Shown in pieces: positions 54,721 through 63,176 of a stretch of 64,000 bases of DNA. Position 1 is the first letter of the stretch. Each line of letters begins with the position of its first letter. Both the position numbers and the translations under genes were made by a program. The notes below the pieces were generated by a model that saw only the letters and a list, made by a program, of their open reading frames with translations, did no database searches and was not told the DNA's origin. Source of the stretch: Pseudomonas guariconensis (lineage in GTDB: Bacteria > Pseudomonadota > Gammaproteobacteria > Pseudomonadales > Pseudomonadaceae); contig NZ_JADLJL010000005.1 in NCBI RefSeq assembly GCF_015680235.1, forward strand, positions 124,001 to 188,000, given 5' to 3'.

Positions 54721-54784
54721 GACGAGCTCCCGCCCGAGGCCGTTGCCGACCGGGCGTCAAGGTATTCAGGGAAGCGGTGGCGAA

Positions 54785-55366
54785 TCAGGCGCGGCGCAAG
54801 GCCCGCTGCTCGATACGCCCCTGCAGGCGGTAGAGGTAGGCGAAGCCTTGCTCCCAACGCTCGTGCCCGGACTTGACATTGATGTGCCCGGCATTGGCCA
54901 GCAGCCCCGCCTCGGCACCCCACGCCCGTGCCAGGTGCAGCGCACGGGGCACGCTCACCGCCGGGTCGTTGTCGGAACTGACCACCTGGCTGGGGAACGG
55001 CAAGGCCTGCAGCGGAATCGGCGCGAAGTTGCGCAGCGCCGGTGCGCAGGTCGGCCGCTCAACGTCGGCCGGCGCCACCAGCAGCGCCCCATGCACCCGA
55101 CGCAGCAGGGCTGGGTTTGCCTGCGCAGCCCAGTGGGCGACGGTAATGCAGCCCAGGCTGTGGGCGATCAGGATCACCGGCGAGCGTTCGGCGATGATCG
55201 CCTGCTCCAGTGCGTGCACCCAGTCATGCCGCTGCGGGGTGAGCCAGTCGTGCTGCTCGACCCGGGCACTGTTGGGCAGGCTACGCTGCCAGTGACTTTG
55301 CCAATGGTTGTCTGGCGATCCTTGCCAGCCCGGCACAATCAGGTAACGAATAGACTCATTGCGCAT
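54785..55366 (-). CDS. RBBP9/YdeN-type alpha/beta hydrolase
   Basis: A 193-residue serine hydrolase. It begins MRNESIRYLIVPGWQGSPDN, the characteristic start of the RBBP9/YdeN family. The nucleophile elbow is LIAHSLGC, and the triad ends with Asp in SSDNDPAVSV and His in NAGHINVKSG. GGAGG lies 7 bases before the ATG, which fixes the start. A promoter is visible upstream. The regulator gene begins 64 bases after its stop, so the two are likely co-transcribed. The substrate is unknown. Confidence 0.9.
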   Translation of the reverse strand: MRNESIRYLIVPGWQGSPDNHWQSHWQRSLPNSARVEQHDWLTPQRHDWVHALEQAIIAERSPVILIAHSLGCITVAHWAAQANPALLRRVHGALLVAPADVERPTCAPALRNFAPIPLQALPFPSQVVSSDNDPAVSVPRALHLARAWGAEAGLLANAGHINVKSGHERWEQGFAYLYRLQGRIEQRALRRA

Positions 55367-55401
55367 GGGGACGCCTCCAGAAGTTTGCGTGCTTGGGCTC
55401 A

Positions 55402-55429
55402 AGTATAGGGAGGCGGATATATACGTAAA
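55402..55429 (-). promoter_or_regulatory. Sigma-70 promoter of the RBBP9-like gene
   Basis: Read on the minus strand, TTTACG (55424-55429) and TATACT (55402-55407) are separated by 16 bases and lie 36 bases before the start codon. A TGGTTATAACCA palindrome at 55446-55457, just upstream, is a candidate operator. The region is AT-rich compared with its surroundings. Confidence 0.6.
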
Positions 55430-55468
55430 GGAATAAGAAGATATTTGGTTATAACCAGATAGACAAAG

Positions 55469-55545
55469 GGGCCGCTGCGCGACCCATCGCGGCACGAGGC
55501 CGCTCCTATAGGGAGCAGCCTTTGGCAATGGGCCGCAAAGCGGCC
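55469..55545. repeat. Palindromic element near the end of aguA
   Basis: GGGGCCGCTGCGCGACCCAT, then ATCGCGGCACGAGGCCGCTC, then a GGGCCGC-AAA-GCGGCCC hairpin at about 55528-55545. It belongs to the same family as the elements after ilvD and at 39.9 kb and follows the aguA stop. Confidence 0.7.
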
Positions 55546-55560
55546 CCGGAACAGCGAATC

Positions 55561-56667
55561 TCAGCGCTTGACTGGCGCCGGCTGCTGCTGCGTCAGGCAA
55601 TGAATGTTGCCGCCCCCCAGAAGCAGCTCACGCCCCGGAATCATCACCACTTCGTGGTTCGGGAACAGCTTGGCCAGGATCGTCCGCGCCTCGGCGTCCG
55701 CCGGGTCGTCGAAGCTCGGCGCGATGATGCCGCCATTGACGATGAGGAAGTTGACGTAGGAACCGGCCAGGCGCACCGACGGGTCACGCTCCTGGCTGCC
55801 CGCCACCTGGTCGACACCGGCACATTCCTCTTCCGTAGCGTACAGCGGGCCCGGGATCGGCATCTTGTGCACGACGAATTCACGGCCCTTGGCGTCGCGG
55901 CTGTTCTTCAGCACCTCATAGGCAGCCTGGCAGCGGGCGTAGTTCGGGTCGTTGACGTCGTCGGTCCAGGCCAGCAGCACTTCACCTGGGCTGACATAGC
56001 AGCAGAAGTTGTCGACGTGGCCGTCGGTCTCGTCGTTGTACAGGCCATCCGGCAGCCAGATGATGGTGTCCACCGCCAGGTGCTCGCGCAGGATCTCTTC
56101 GATCTGCTCGCGGGAGAGGTGCGGGTTGCGGTTGCGGTTGAGCAAGCACTCTTCGGTGGTGATCAAGGTGCCTTCGCCATCGACATGGATCGAGCCGCCT
56201 TCGAGCACGAAGCCTTCGGTGTGGTAGCGCTGGCAGCGCTCCATCTCCAGGACCTTGGCAGCCAGCTCCTCGTCACGGTTCCAGGGCGCGTACAAGCCGC
56301 CGTCGAAACCACCCCAGGCGTTGAAGCCCCAATCCACGCCGCGCACGTCGCCGTGGTCGTTGATGACGAAGGTCGGGCCGGTATCACGCACCCAGGCGTC
56401 GTCGTTGCTGATTTCCACCACACGGATGTTCGGCACGTCCAGTTGGCGACGGGCGTTCTCGTACTGGCCAGCGGAAACCGCCACGGTCACCGGCTCGAAG
56501 CGGGCGATGGCCTTGGCCAGGGTCACGTGGGCGGCCTGCGCCGGCTTGCCACCCAGGCGCCAGTTGTCAGGACGCTCCGGCCAGACCATCCACACCTGGG
56601 TCTGCGGCGCCCATTCGGCGGGCATGTGGAAACCGTCGGCACGCGGGGTCGAATTGAGGGTCTTCAT
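55561..56667 (-). CDS. aguA: Agmatine deiminase
   Basis: A 368-residue enzyme that hydrolyses agmatine to N-carbamoylputrescine, part of the arginine decarboxylase route to putrescine. The start [20 protein letters not shown] is conserved. Catalytic regions are [11 protein letters not shown] and the Asp-His pair in [15 protein letters not shown], and the nucleophile Cys357 lies in [13 protein letters not shown]. Length is normal. The partner aguB is not adjacent in this window. It lies downstream of the aminotransferase fusion gene but has its own promoter region. Confidence 0.95.
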   Translation of the reverse strand: MKTLNSTPRADGFHMPAEWAPQTQVWMVWPERPDNWRLGGKPAQAAHVTLAKAIARFEPVTVAVSAGQYENARRQLDVPNIRVVEISNDDAWVRDTGPTFVINDHGDVRGVDWGFNAWGGFDGGLYAPWNRDEELAAKVLEMERCQRYHTEGFVLEGGSIHVDGEGTLITTEECLLNRNRNPHLSREQIEEILREHLAVDTIIWLPDGLYNDETDGHVDNFCCYVSPGEVLLAWTDDVNDPNYARCQAAYEVLKNSRDAKGREFVVHKMPIPGPLYATEEECAGVDQVAGSQERDPSVRLAGSYVNFLIVNGGIIAPSFDDPADAEARTILAKLFPNHEVVMIPGRELLLGGGNIHCLTQQQPAPVKR

Positions 56668-56741
56668 CGGTAACCTCTGCAAAAGCCCGGCGCCGACTGC
56701 GCCAGGTCGTTGATCAATCGGCGCGCCGGAGAGACGCGGCC

Positions 56742-56786
56742 CCTGTAGGAGCGGCCTTGTGCCGCGAGGGGCCGCCCAGCGGCCCC
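56742..56786. repeat. REP-family palindrome in the aguA upstream region
   Basis: CTGTAGGAGCGGCCTTGTGC followed by CGCGAGGGGCCGCCCAGCGG forms half of the larger palindrome type plus a GGGGCCGC/GCGGCCCC hairpin. It would be transcribed into the aguA leader if the promoter at 56799 is used. Confidence 0.65.
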
Positions 56787-56798
56787 ATTCGATGCACC

Positions 56799-56821
56799 AT
56801 TATATACTCGATAAAAATCGA
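56799..56821 (-). promoter_or_regulatory. Candidate aguA promoter with palindrome
   Basis: On the minus strand a perfect TATAAT box (56799-56804) lies 132 bases upstream of the aguA ATG. Immediately upstream of the box is the palindrome TCGAT-AAAA-ATCGA (56808-56821), in the spacer where a repressor could block polymerase. A good -35 is not visible. Confidence 0.45.
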
Positions 56822-56854
56822 ACTTAGAAGCCGAAACTCAAAATATTTCGCCAT

Positions 56855-56894
56855 AAAAAAGCCACCCAAACCGATAACAATCGACTCAGGTGGC
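56855..56894 (-). terminator. Rho-independent terminator of the fusion gene
   Basis: On the minus strand GCCACC (56889-56894) pairs with GGGTGGC (56861-56867), followed by TTTTTT (56855-56860), 16 bases after the stop codon at 56910. The loop is about 21 bases and contains a smaller GATTGTTATC stem, so the structure is plausible but not compact. Confidence 0.7.
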
Positions 56895-56909
56895 CGCCTA
56901 ATGCAGGTA

Positions 56910-59807
56910 TTAGAGCCCCTCGCCGAGTACCCGATCCACGCAATCGACGAAGTAATCCACGCTGGCGCGCGTGGTGCACATGGGTGGCTTGATCTTGAGG
57001 ATGTTCAGGTAGTCGCCGGTCGGCTGCATGAAGATGCCCAGGTCACGCAGGCGGTTGCACAGGGCCATGGTTTCTTCGGTGGCCGGTTCCAGGGTCTGAC
57101 GGTCGCGCACCAGCTCCAGGCCGAGGTAGAAGCCGGAACCGTGAGCGGCACCGGCAAGCGGATGTTTATCGACCAGCGCCTGCAGGCGCGCCTTGAAATA
57201 GCGCCCTACTTCCCGGGTGTTTTGCCACAGGCCCTCCTCCTGCATCACATCCAGCACCGCCATGCCGATCCGGCAACTGACCGGGCTGCCGCCCGCCGAA
57301 GAGAAGAAGTAACCCTCGGCCTCCAGGGCCTCGGCAATCTCCCGCCGGGTGATCACCGCGCCCAGCGGCTGGCCGTTGCCCATGCCCTTGGCCATGGTGA
57401 TGATGTCCGGCACCACGCCTTGCTCTTCGAAGCCCCAGAAGTACTCGCCCAAGCGGCCATAGCCGACCTGCACCTCGTCGGCGATGCACACCCCGCCGCG
57501 GGCGCGTACCTTGGCGTAAGCGTCGCGCAGGTAACCTGGCGGCAAGGAAATACCGCCGGCATTGCCATACACCGGTTCGCAAATGAAGCCCGCCAGCTGG
57601 CGACCACGTGCGTCCAGGTCAGCCAGTTTGGCATCGACGTCACGCAGGTAGTCGGCGGCGCTGTCCGGGCCACGGAAGCGCCCACGGAAGGTGTTCGGCG
57701 CCTCCACAGGGTGCACCCAGTCCGGGCGGGTCTCCAGGGCCTGGGGGTTGTCGGCGATGGAGGTGGAGATGGCGTCGGTGGCCACCGACCAGCCATGGTA
57801 GGCCTCCAGCACGCTGAGCAGGTCGCGCCCACCGCTGTAAGCCCAAGCCAGGCGGATGGCCAGGTCGTTGGCCTCGGTGCCGCTGTTGACCAGGAACACC
57901 CGGTCGAAGCCCTCCGGTGCCAATTCGAGCAGGCGCTCGGAGAACTCGGCGATGGCCGCGTAGTGGAAGCGCGAATTGGTGTTGACCAGCGACCACTGGC
58001 GCGCCGACTCAGCGACCATGCGCGGGTGCCCGTGGCCGAGCACGGCGACGTTGTTGAGCATGTCCAGATAGGAACGGCCCTGCATGTCGATCAGGTAGTT
58101 GCGCCAGCCACGCTCGATGTGCGGCGGCTGGGCGTAGTAGTGCTTCTGCGAACGGGCGAAGCTGGCATCGCGGCGTGCCAGCAGGGCCTGGGCATCGACC
58201 AGCGGCGCGGCGTCGCAATCGAACCCGAGCAACGGGCGTGGCGACGGGCATACGGCCAGCCAGGCGTCGGCATGCGACGGCGTGGCGAAGAACGGCGGGC
58301 GCTGTTCGTCGCTCCGGCACAGCTGGACGTTGAGAAAGCCACAGGTCAGGCCCAGGGCTTGCCCCTTGGCCAGCGCCTGGCCATCTGCCGGCGTCTCCTC
58401 AAGCCCACTCAGCCAAAGGCTCCAGGTTGCAGTGCGCAGCCGCCCGCGACCGTCGCCGGTCCGCTCCCAGGTGCCCGCCTCGGGCGCCTGCAGCGCGGTG
58501 CCGGCCGGTACGCTGAGTTCCACGCCCAAGGCACAGGTGGCCGGCTCTTCGGGGCGGTCGATATGGGTCTGCGACAACCGATACTGGCCGTGCAGGGTGC
58601 AGGCCGGGCCAGCCTGGGCCGCCAGCAGCCGCTGGTCGAAGCCCGGCTGCTCCCAGTTGCCCGCTTCGCAGTGCGGGCTGAGCACACCCAGGTCGACGCG
58701 CGTCACCGCCTGCCCCGCCAGGGCCGGGATCAGCGGCGCGCAACCGTCCAGCCCCAGGGGCGCTGGCGCGCTGCCCGTGGCTTGGAGAATCGCAGCTTCC
58801 ATCAGGGCGAGCGGCACGGCGGCGGCCGTATCGAAGATCGCCCACTCGTGATCGATGTTGTCGCGGATGTACTGGTTGCCCGGGTCGACTCGCAGTTGCT
58901 GCTCGCTGCTGAGCACCAGCACCGCGGCGCGCATCAGCACCAACGGCCAGAGGGCGCGCAGCTCGGCGTCCTGCAGCGGGTTGACAGCATGGTAGGCGCG
59001 AACGGCCGGCAGGATGCGCAGCGGGTCGCCTTCGGCGTGGTGCAGCAGCGCCGCGCAGGTGACGGACAGGTCGGCGATGCGCCAGGTGCGCAGCAGGTCG
59101 CCGAAGTCGATGACGCCCTGCAACTGCCATTGGCGCTCATCATCACGGGCCCAGACGGCATTGTCGTCGGTGATGTCCAAGTGCACGGCCTGGGTCGGCA
59201 GGTCGGCCACCAGTGGTTGCAGGCGTGTGGCGGCCAGGCCAGTGGCGCACTCGACACGCTGGCGACGTTCGCCGTCCAACACCGGCAGCAAGTGTTCGAT
59301 CAGCGCCTTGGCGTGGCGCGGGTCCCATTGCAAGGTACGCTCCAGGCCCGGGTGTTCGAAGCCGGCCAGGGCTTGGTCGACCCGGGCGCACAGCGCGCCC
59401 AGCTCGGCGACCAGCCTTGCCGGCATGTGCGCAAGACGGGTCAGCGGCTGGCCCTCGATGTAGTCGAGCAGGCGCACCCGCAGCGGCTGGCCGTCGACCT
59501 CCACGGCCAGCAGGTCCTGGCCATCGCGCGCCCGGCGTACCTGTGGCACCGGCAGGCCCTGTTCGCCCAGGTAGGCCAGCGCCGCATGCTGCGCCTCGAG
59601 TTCCACCTGGGCATAGCTGCCGTGACAAGCCTTGAGCACGAAACGCCCCCGGTCGCTATCCAGCCGCAGGTTCAGGTCCTGCTGGCTGCCCAACGGTTGC
59701 AGGCACCCTTCCAGGTCGTAGTGCGCCCGCAGCAGGGCATGGGCCTGGGCTTCGCTCAGCGAGGGGCTGGGCTGGCTGGAACGCTGGATCAGGGTGCTCA
59801 AGGGCAT
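56910..59807 (-). CDS. Three-domain fusion: aminoglycoside-phosphotransferase-like kinase, degenerate M23-like domain, class III aminotransferase/phospho-lyase
   Basis: A 965-residue cytoplasmic protein. Residues 1-345 are an APH-type kinase with Lys59 (VLKA), catalytic HLDITDDN (Asp211, Asn216) and metal motif VIDFGD (Asp234). Residues 365-500 resemble the M23 peptidase domain of related fusions, but the metal ligands are gone: ALGVE (426-430) replaces HLGxD and FLNVQL replaces HxH. Residues 545-965 are a class III PLP enzyme with SGTEAND, IADEVQ (Asp777) and Lys807 in TMAKGMGNG. It resembles phosphoethanolamine/phosphohydroxylysine phospho-lyases linked to hydroxylysine kinase-like domains. 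A likely activity is to phosphorylate an amino alcohol and eliminate phosphate and ammonia. This is inference. Confidence 0.85.
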   Translation of the reverse strand: MPLSTLIQRSSQPSPSLSEAQAHALLRAHYDLEGCLQPLGSQQDLNLRLDSDRGRFVLKACHGSYAQVELEAQHAALAYLGEQGLPVPQVRRARDGQDLLAVEVDGQPLRVRLLDYIEGQPLTRLAHMPARLVAELGALCARVDQALAGFEHPGLERTLQWDPRHAKALIEHLLPVLDGERRQRVECATGLAATRLQPLVADLPTQAVHLDITDDNAVWARDDERQWQLQGVIDFGDLLRTWRIADLSVTCAALLHHAEGDPLRILPAVRAYHAVNPLQDAELRALWPLVLMRAAVLVLSSEQQLRVDPGNQYIRDNIDHEWAIFDTAAAVPLALMEAAILQATGSAPAPLGLDGCAPLIPALAGQAVTRVDLGVLSPHCEAGNWEQPGFDQRLLAAQAGPACTLHGQYRLSQTHIDRPEEPATCALGVELSVPAGTALQAPEAGTWERTGDGRGRLRTATWSLWLSGLEETPADGQALAKGQALGLTCGFLNVQLCRSDEQRPPFFATPSHADAWLAVCPSPRPLLGFDCDAAPLVDAQALLARRDASFARSQKHYYAQPPHIERGWRNYLIDMQGRSYLDMLNNVAVLGHGHPRMVAESARQWSLVNTNSRFHYAAIAEFSERLLELAPEGFDRVFLVNSGTEANDLAIRLAWAYSGGRDLLSVLEAYHGWSVATDAISTSIADNPQALETRPDWVHPVEAPNTFRGRFRGPDSAADYLRDVDAKLADLDARGRQLAGFICEPVYGNAGGISLPPGYLRDAYAKVRARGGVCIADEVQVGYGRLGEYFWGFEEQGVVPDIITMAKGMGNGQPLGAVITRREIAEALEAEGYFFSSAGGSPVSCRIGMAVLDVMQEEGLWQNTREVGRYFKARLQALVDKHPLAGAAHGSGFYLGLELVRDRQTLEPATEETMALCNRLRDLGIFMQPTGDYLNILKIKPPMCTTRASVDYFVDCVDRVLGEGL

Positions 59808-59836
59808 GGGAGGGAACCTCGGTTTTTTTTGTCGCC

Positions 59837-59863
59837 TATATCGCCACTGCTCACAGCGATATA
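59837..59863. promoter_or_regulatory. Operator-like palindrome between the fusion gene and the two-component operon
   Basis: TATATCGC-N11-GCGATATA is a perfect 8-bp inverted repeat, rare in this GC-rich DNA. It lies 30 bases upstream of the fusion start and 93 bases upstream of the kinase gene. On the minus strand TTGACC at 59869-59874 precedes it like a -35 box. It is a candidate site for the neighbouring response regulator or another dimeric regulator. Confidence 0.55.
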
Positions 59864-59955
59864 CAAGAGGTCAATGACAAAAGCATGGCCACTCGGCGCT
59901 GATGGACGAGCGCAAGTAGCGCATAATTGCGCCAGATCCTTCTGGCGCCCGATAG

Positions 59956-61770
59956 ATGATTCCAACCCAAACGCCTCCACGACGCCCACGCTGGCGCAGC
60001 CTCGCCCTGCTGGCCCTGTGCCTGGCGCCCCTGCTCTGGCCACTGCATCATCTGGCCGAGCGCTACTACCAGGACGAGTTGGCCTCGCAGAATCGCCAGA
60101 CCCTCGACCTCTACGTCGCCAACCTGCTGGGCACCCTGCACCGCTACGAGACCCTGCCACGGATCCTCGGCGACCTGCCGGCCCTGCGCGGTGCGCTGCA
60201 CGACCCGTTCAAGACCGAGGCGATCACCAACGCCAACCGTCTGCTCAAGGAAATCACCAGGCAGACCGGCGCCGAGGTGATGTACCTGATGGATGTCAGC
60301 GGCAATACTCTGGCGGCGTCCAACTGGGACAAGCACGACAGTTTCGTGGGCCGCAACTTCGCCTTTCGCCCCTACTTCCTCGAAGCCATGGACGGGCGCC
60401 TGGGGCGCTTCTTCGGCCAGGGCACCACGTCGGCCAAGCGCGGCTACTTCTTCGCTGCGGCGGTGCATGACCGTGACAAGGTCGTGGGCGTGCTGGTCGT
60501 CAAGGTCGACCTCGACCACACCGAGACCCTTTGGGGGCGTACGCCCGAACAACTGCTGCTGACCGACCAGAACGGCGTGGTGGTGCTGACCTCCCGCCCC
60601 GACTGGCGTTTCCGCGCCACCCGCGAGCTGACACCGGCCGAACGCGAGGCGATCGTCGCCATCCAGCCCTACCCGACCCAAGCGCCCCAGCCGCTGAACC
60701 TCAACCCCGCCGCCTGGCTGGTGCAGACCCGCGACATCAAGGAAACAGGCTGGCAAGTCAGCATCCTCGCCCCGCGTACGCTGGTCGACCGCTCGGTGCA
60801 GACGGTCATGGCCATCGGCGCCGGTGCCTTGTTGGTACTGATGCTGCTGGCCGGCCTGGTGATGCAGCGTCGGCGACACTACATCGACCGCATCGACTTC
60901 GAGGCGCGCGGGCGCCAGCAGCTGGAACAACGCGTCATGGAGCGCACCGCCGACCTAGAAGGCCTGAACACCCGGCTGAAGAAGGAAGTGCTCGAACGCG
61001 AACAGGCCCAGCAGGAGCTGGTGCGCGCCCAGGACGAACTGGTCCAGGCCGGCAAGCTGTCGGTGCTCGGGACCATGTCCGCGAGCATCAGCCATGAGCT
61101 CAACCAGCCTTTGGCAGCGATCCGCAGCTATGCCGAGAACGCCGAGATCCTCCTCGACCACCAGCGCACCGAAGACGTGCGCGGCAACCTCAAGCTGATC
61201 GGCGAACTGACCGGACGCATGGCCTCGATCATCACCCACCTGCGCGCGTTCGCCCGCCGCGACCAGCACGCACCGGAAAGCGTGGCCCTGCAACCGGCGC
61301 TGGACGATGCCCTGGCGCTGCTGGCCAAGCGCCGCCGGGCCATGGCCGTGGAGCTGGTGCGCGACCTGCCCGAGGCCACGCTGTGGGTGCAGGCCGGCGA
61401 AACGCGCCTGCGCCAGGTGCTCGGCAACCTGCTGGCCAACGCCCTCGACGCGCTCACCGAAAAAGCCAACCCACGCAAGCTGTGGCTCAGTGCCGAACGC
61501 CAGGATGACTGCGTCTACCTGTACATTCGCGACAATGGCCCGGGCTTCAGCCGCCAGGCGCTGGAGCATGCCAAGGAACCCTTCTTCACCACCAAGACCC
61601 GCACCCAGGGCCTGGGGCTGGGGCTGGCCATCTGCGAGAGCCTGATGCATGCACTGGGCGGCGAACTGCTGCTGGGCAACCACCCGGAAGGCGGCGCCTT
61701 GCTGACCCTGCGACTGCGCGTGGCCAAGCCCGGCGCCAACCTGCAATCTTCGGAGGACCCCTCGGCATGA
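59956..61770 (+). CDS. DctB-like sensor histidine kinase
   Basis: A 604-residue membrane kinase. One N-terminal helix (SLALLALCLAPLLWPLHHL) and a second near residues 282-305 bracket a periplasmic double-Cache sensor domain (including TGAEVMYLMDVSGNTLAASN and FRPYFLEAMDGRLGRFF), the fold of DctB. A coiled coil follows (EARGRQQLEQRVMERTADLE). The phospho-acceptor is His380 in SASISHELNQPLAAIRSY. ATPase boxes are LLANALDAL, DNGPGFS and GLGLGLAI. The ligand is likely a small carboxylate or amine, not identified. It overlaps the regulator gene by 4 bases (ATGA). Confidence 0.92.
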   Translation: MIPTQTPPRRPRWRSLALLALCLAPLLWPLHHLAERYYQDELASQNRQTLDLYVANLLGTLHRYETLPRILGDLPALRGALHDPFKTEAITNANRLLKEITRQTGAEVMYLMDVSGNTLAASNWDKHDSFVGRNFAFRPYFLEAMDGRLGRFFGQGTTSAKRGYFFAAAVHDRDKVVGVLVVKVDLDHTETLWGRTPEQLLLTDQNGVVVLTSRPDWRFRATRELTPAEREAIVAIQPYPTQAPQPLNLNPAAWLVQTRDIKETGWQVSILAPRTLVDRSVQTVMAIGAGALLVLMLLAGLVMQRRRHYIDRIDFEARGRQQLEQRVMERTADLEGLNTRLKKEVLEREQAQQELVRAQDELVQAGKLSVLGTMSASISHELNQPLAAIRSYAENAEILLDHQRTEDVRGNLKLIGELTGRMASIITHLRAFARRDQHAPESVALQPALDDALALLAKRRRAMAVELVRDLPEATLWVQAGETRLRQVLGNLLANALDALTEKANPRKLWLSAERQDDCVYLYIRDNGPGFSRQALEHAKEPFFTTKTRTQGLGLGLAICESLMHALGGELLLGNHPEGGALLTLRLRVAKPGANLQSSEDPSA

Positions 61771-63176
61771 CGACCGAGACACAGATCGACAGCCGCACCC
61801 AGGTCATCCTGGTGGACGACGATCCGCACCTGCGCCAGGCCCTGGGCCAGACCCTGGACCTGGCCGGACTCAAGGTCGTGGCCCTGGCCGATGCCCAGGG
61901 GCTGGCCGAACGTATCGAGCCGGACTGGCCCGGCGTGGTGGTCAGCGACATCCGTATGCCCGGCATAGACGGCCTGCAACTGCTGGAACACCTGCACGGG
62001 CGCGACAACGAACTGCCGGTGCTGCTGATCACCGGCCACGGCGATGTGCCGCTGGCCGTGCAGGCCATGCGCGCCGGCGCCTATGACTTTCTGGAGAAAC
62101 CTTTCGCCAGCGATGCCCTGCTCGACAGCGTGCGCCGCGCCCTGGCCCTGCGACGCCTGGTGCTGGACAACCGCAGCCTGCGCCTGGCCTTGAGCGACCG
62201 TCAGGAGCTGTCCACGCGCCTGGTCGGCCAGTCGCCGGCCATGCAGCGCCTGCGCGAACAAATCGGTGCCCTGGCCGCTACCCGCGCCGACGTGCTGATC
62301 CTCGGCGAAACCGGTGCCGGCAAGGAGGTCGTGGCCCGCGCCCTGCATGACCTGTCGAGTCGCCGTGACGGCCCGTTCGTGGCGATCAATGCCGGCGCCC
62401 TGGCCGAGTCGGTGGTGGAAAGCGAGCTGTTCGGCCATGAACCGGGTGCTTTCACCGGCGCGCAGAAGCGGCGTATCGGCAAATTCGAGTTCGCCAACGG
62501 CGGCACGTTGTTCCTCGACGAGATCGAGAGCATGAGCCTCGACGTGCAGGTCAAGCTGCTACGCCTTCTGCAGGAGCGCGTCGTGGAGCGCCTGGGCGGT
62601 AACCAGCTGATCCCGCTGGATATCCGCATCATCGCCGCCACCAAGGAAGACCTGCGCCAAGCCGCCGACCAAGGGCGTTTTCGTGCCGACCTGTACTACC
62701 GCCTGAACGTCGCGCCGCTGCGCATCCCGCCGCTGCGCGAGCGCGGCGACGATATCCTGGTGCTGTTCCAGCATTTCGCCGATGCCGCCAGCCAGCGCCA
62801 TGGCTTGCCGGCCAACAGCCTGCAACCGGCCCACCGCGCCCTGCTGCTGCGCCACGACTGGCCCGGCAACGTGCGTGAGCTGCAGAACGCCGCCGAACGC
62901 TTCGCCTTGGGCCTGGAGCTGGCCCTCGATGGCCAGGTGCCTGCTGCTCCCGCCACCGCCGACCCTGTGCGCACCGGCAACCTCAGCGAACAGGTCGAGC
63001 ATTTCGAGCGCTCGCTGATCGCCGCCGAACTGGCCCAGCCGCACAGCTCCATGCGCAGCCTGGCCGAGGCCCTCGGCATTCCGCGCAAGACCTTGCACGA
63101 CAAGCTGCGCAAGCACGGCCTGAGCTTCGCCGACAGCGCCAGCGGGCAAGACGACCCAGAGGACAACCGCCCATGA
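61767..63176 (+). CDS. DctD-like sigma-54-dependent response regulator
   Basis: A 469-residue NtrC-family regulator. The receiver domain has the acidic pair VDDD (17-19) and the phospho-accepting Asp61 in VVVSDIRMPG. The AAA+ domain has GETGAGKE, an intact GAFTGA in GHEPGAFTGAQKR, and GGTLFLDEIESM. The C-terminal Fis-type helix-turn-helix is MRSLAEALGIPRKTLHDKL. It activates sigma-54 promoters when phosphorylated by the kinase encoded just before it. The target may be the divergent fusion gene; see the palindrome at 59837. Confidence 0.94.
   Translation: MTTETQIDSRTQVILVDDDPHLRQALGQTLDLAGLKVVALADAQGLAERIEPDWPGVVVSDIRMPGIDGLQLLEHLHGRDNELPVLLITGHGDVPLAVQAMRAGAYDFLEKPFASDALLDSVRRALALRRLVLDNRSLRLALSDRQELSTRLVGQSPAMQRLREQIGALAATRADVLILGETGAGKEVVARALHDLSSRRDGPFVAINAGALAESVVESELFGHEPGAFTGAQKRRIGKFEFANGGTLFLDEIESMSLDVQVKLLRLLQERVVERLGGNQLIPLDIRIIAATKEDLRQAADQGRFRADLYYRLNVAPLRIPPLRERGDDILVLFQHFADAASQRHGLPANSLQPAHRALLLRHDWPGNVRELQNAAERFALGLELALDGQVPAAPATADPVRTGNLSEQVEHFERSLIAAELAQPHSSMRSLAEALGIPRKTLHDKLRKHGLSFADSASGQDDPEDNRP

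Noticed and set aside
59885..59900. A -24/-12 sigma-54 promoter for the fusion gene (TGGCC...TTTTGT on the minus strand)
   Set aside because: The -12 element reads GT rather than GC and the -24 is incomplete, so it is too weak to annotate.
56757..60470. A 1237-codon plus-strand open frame opposite the fusion gene
   Set aside because: It lies antisense to a protein with clear motifs and has the low-complexity Gln/Ala/Arg-rich composition that GC-rich antisense frames show. It is a shadow of the real gene.
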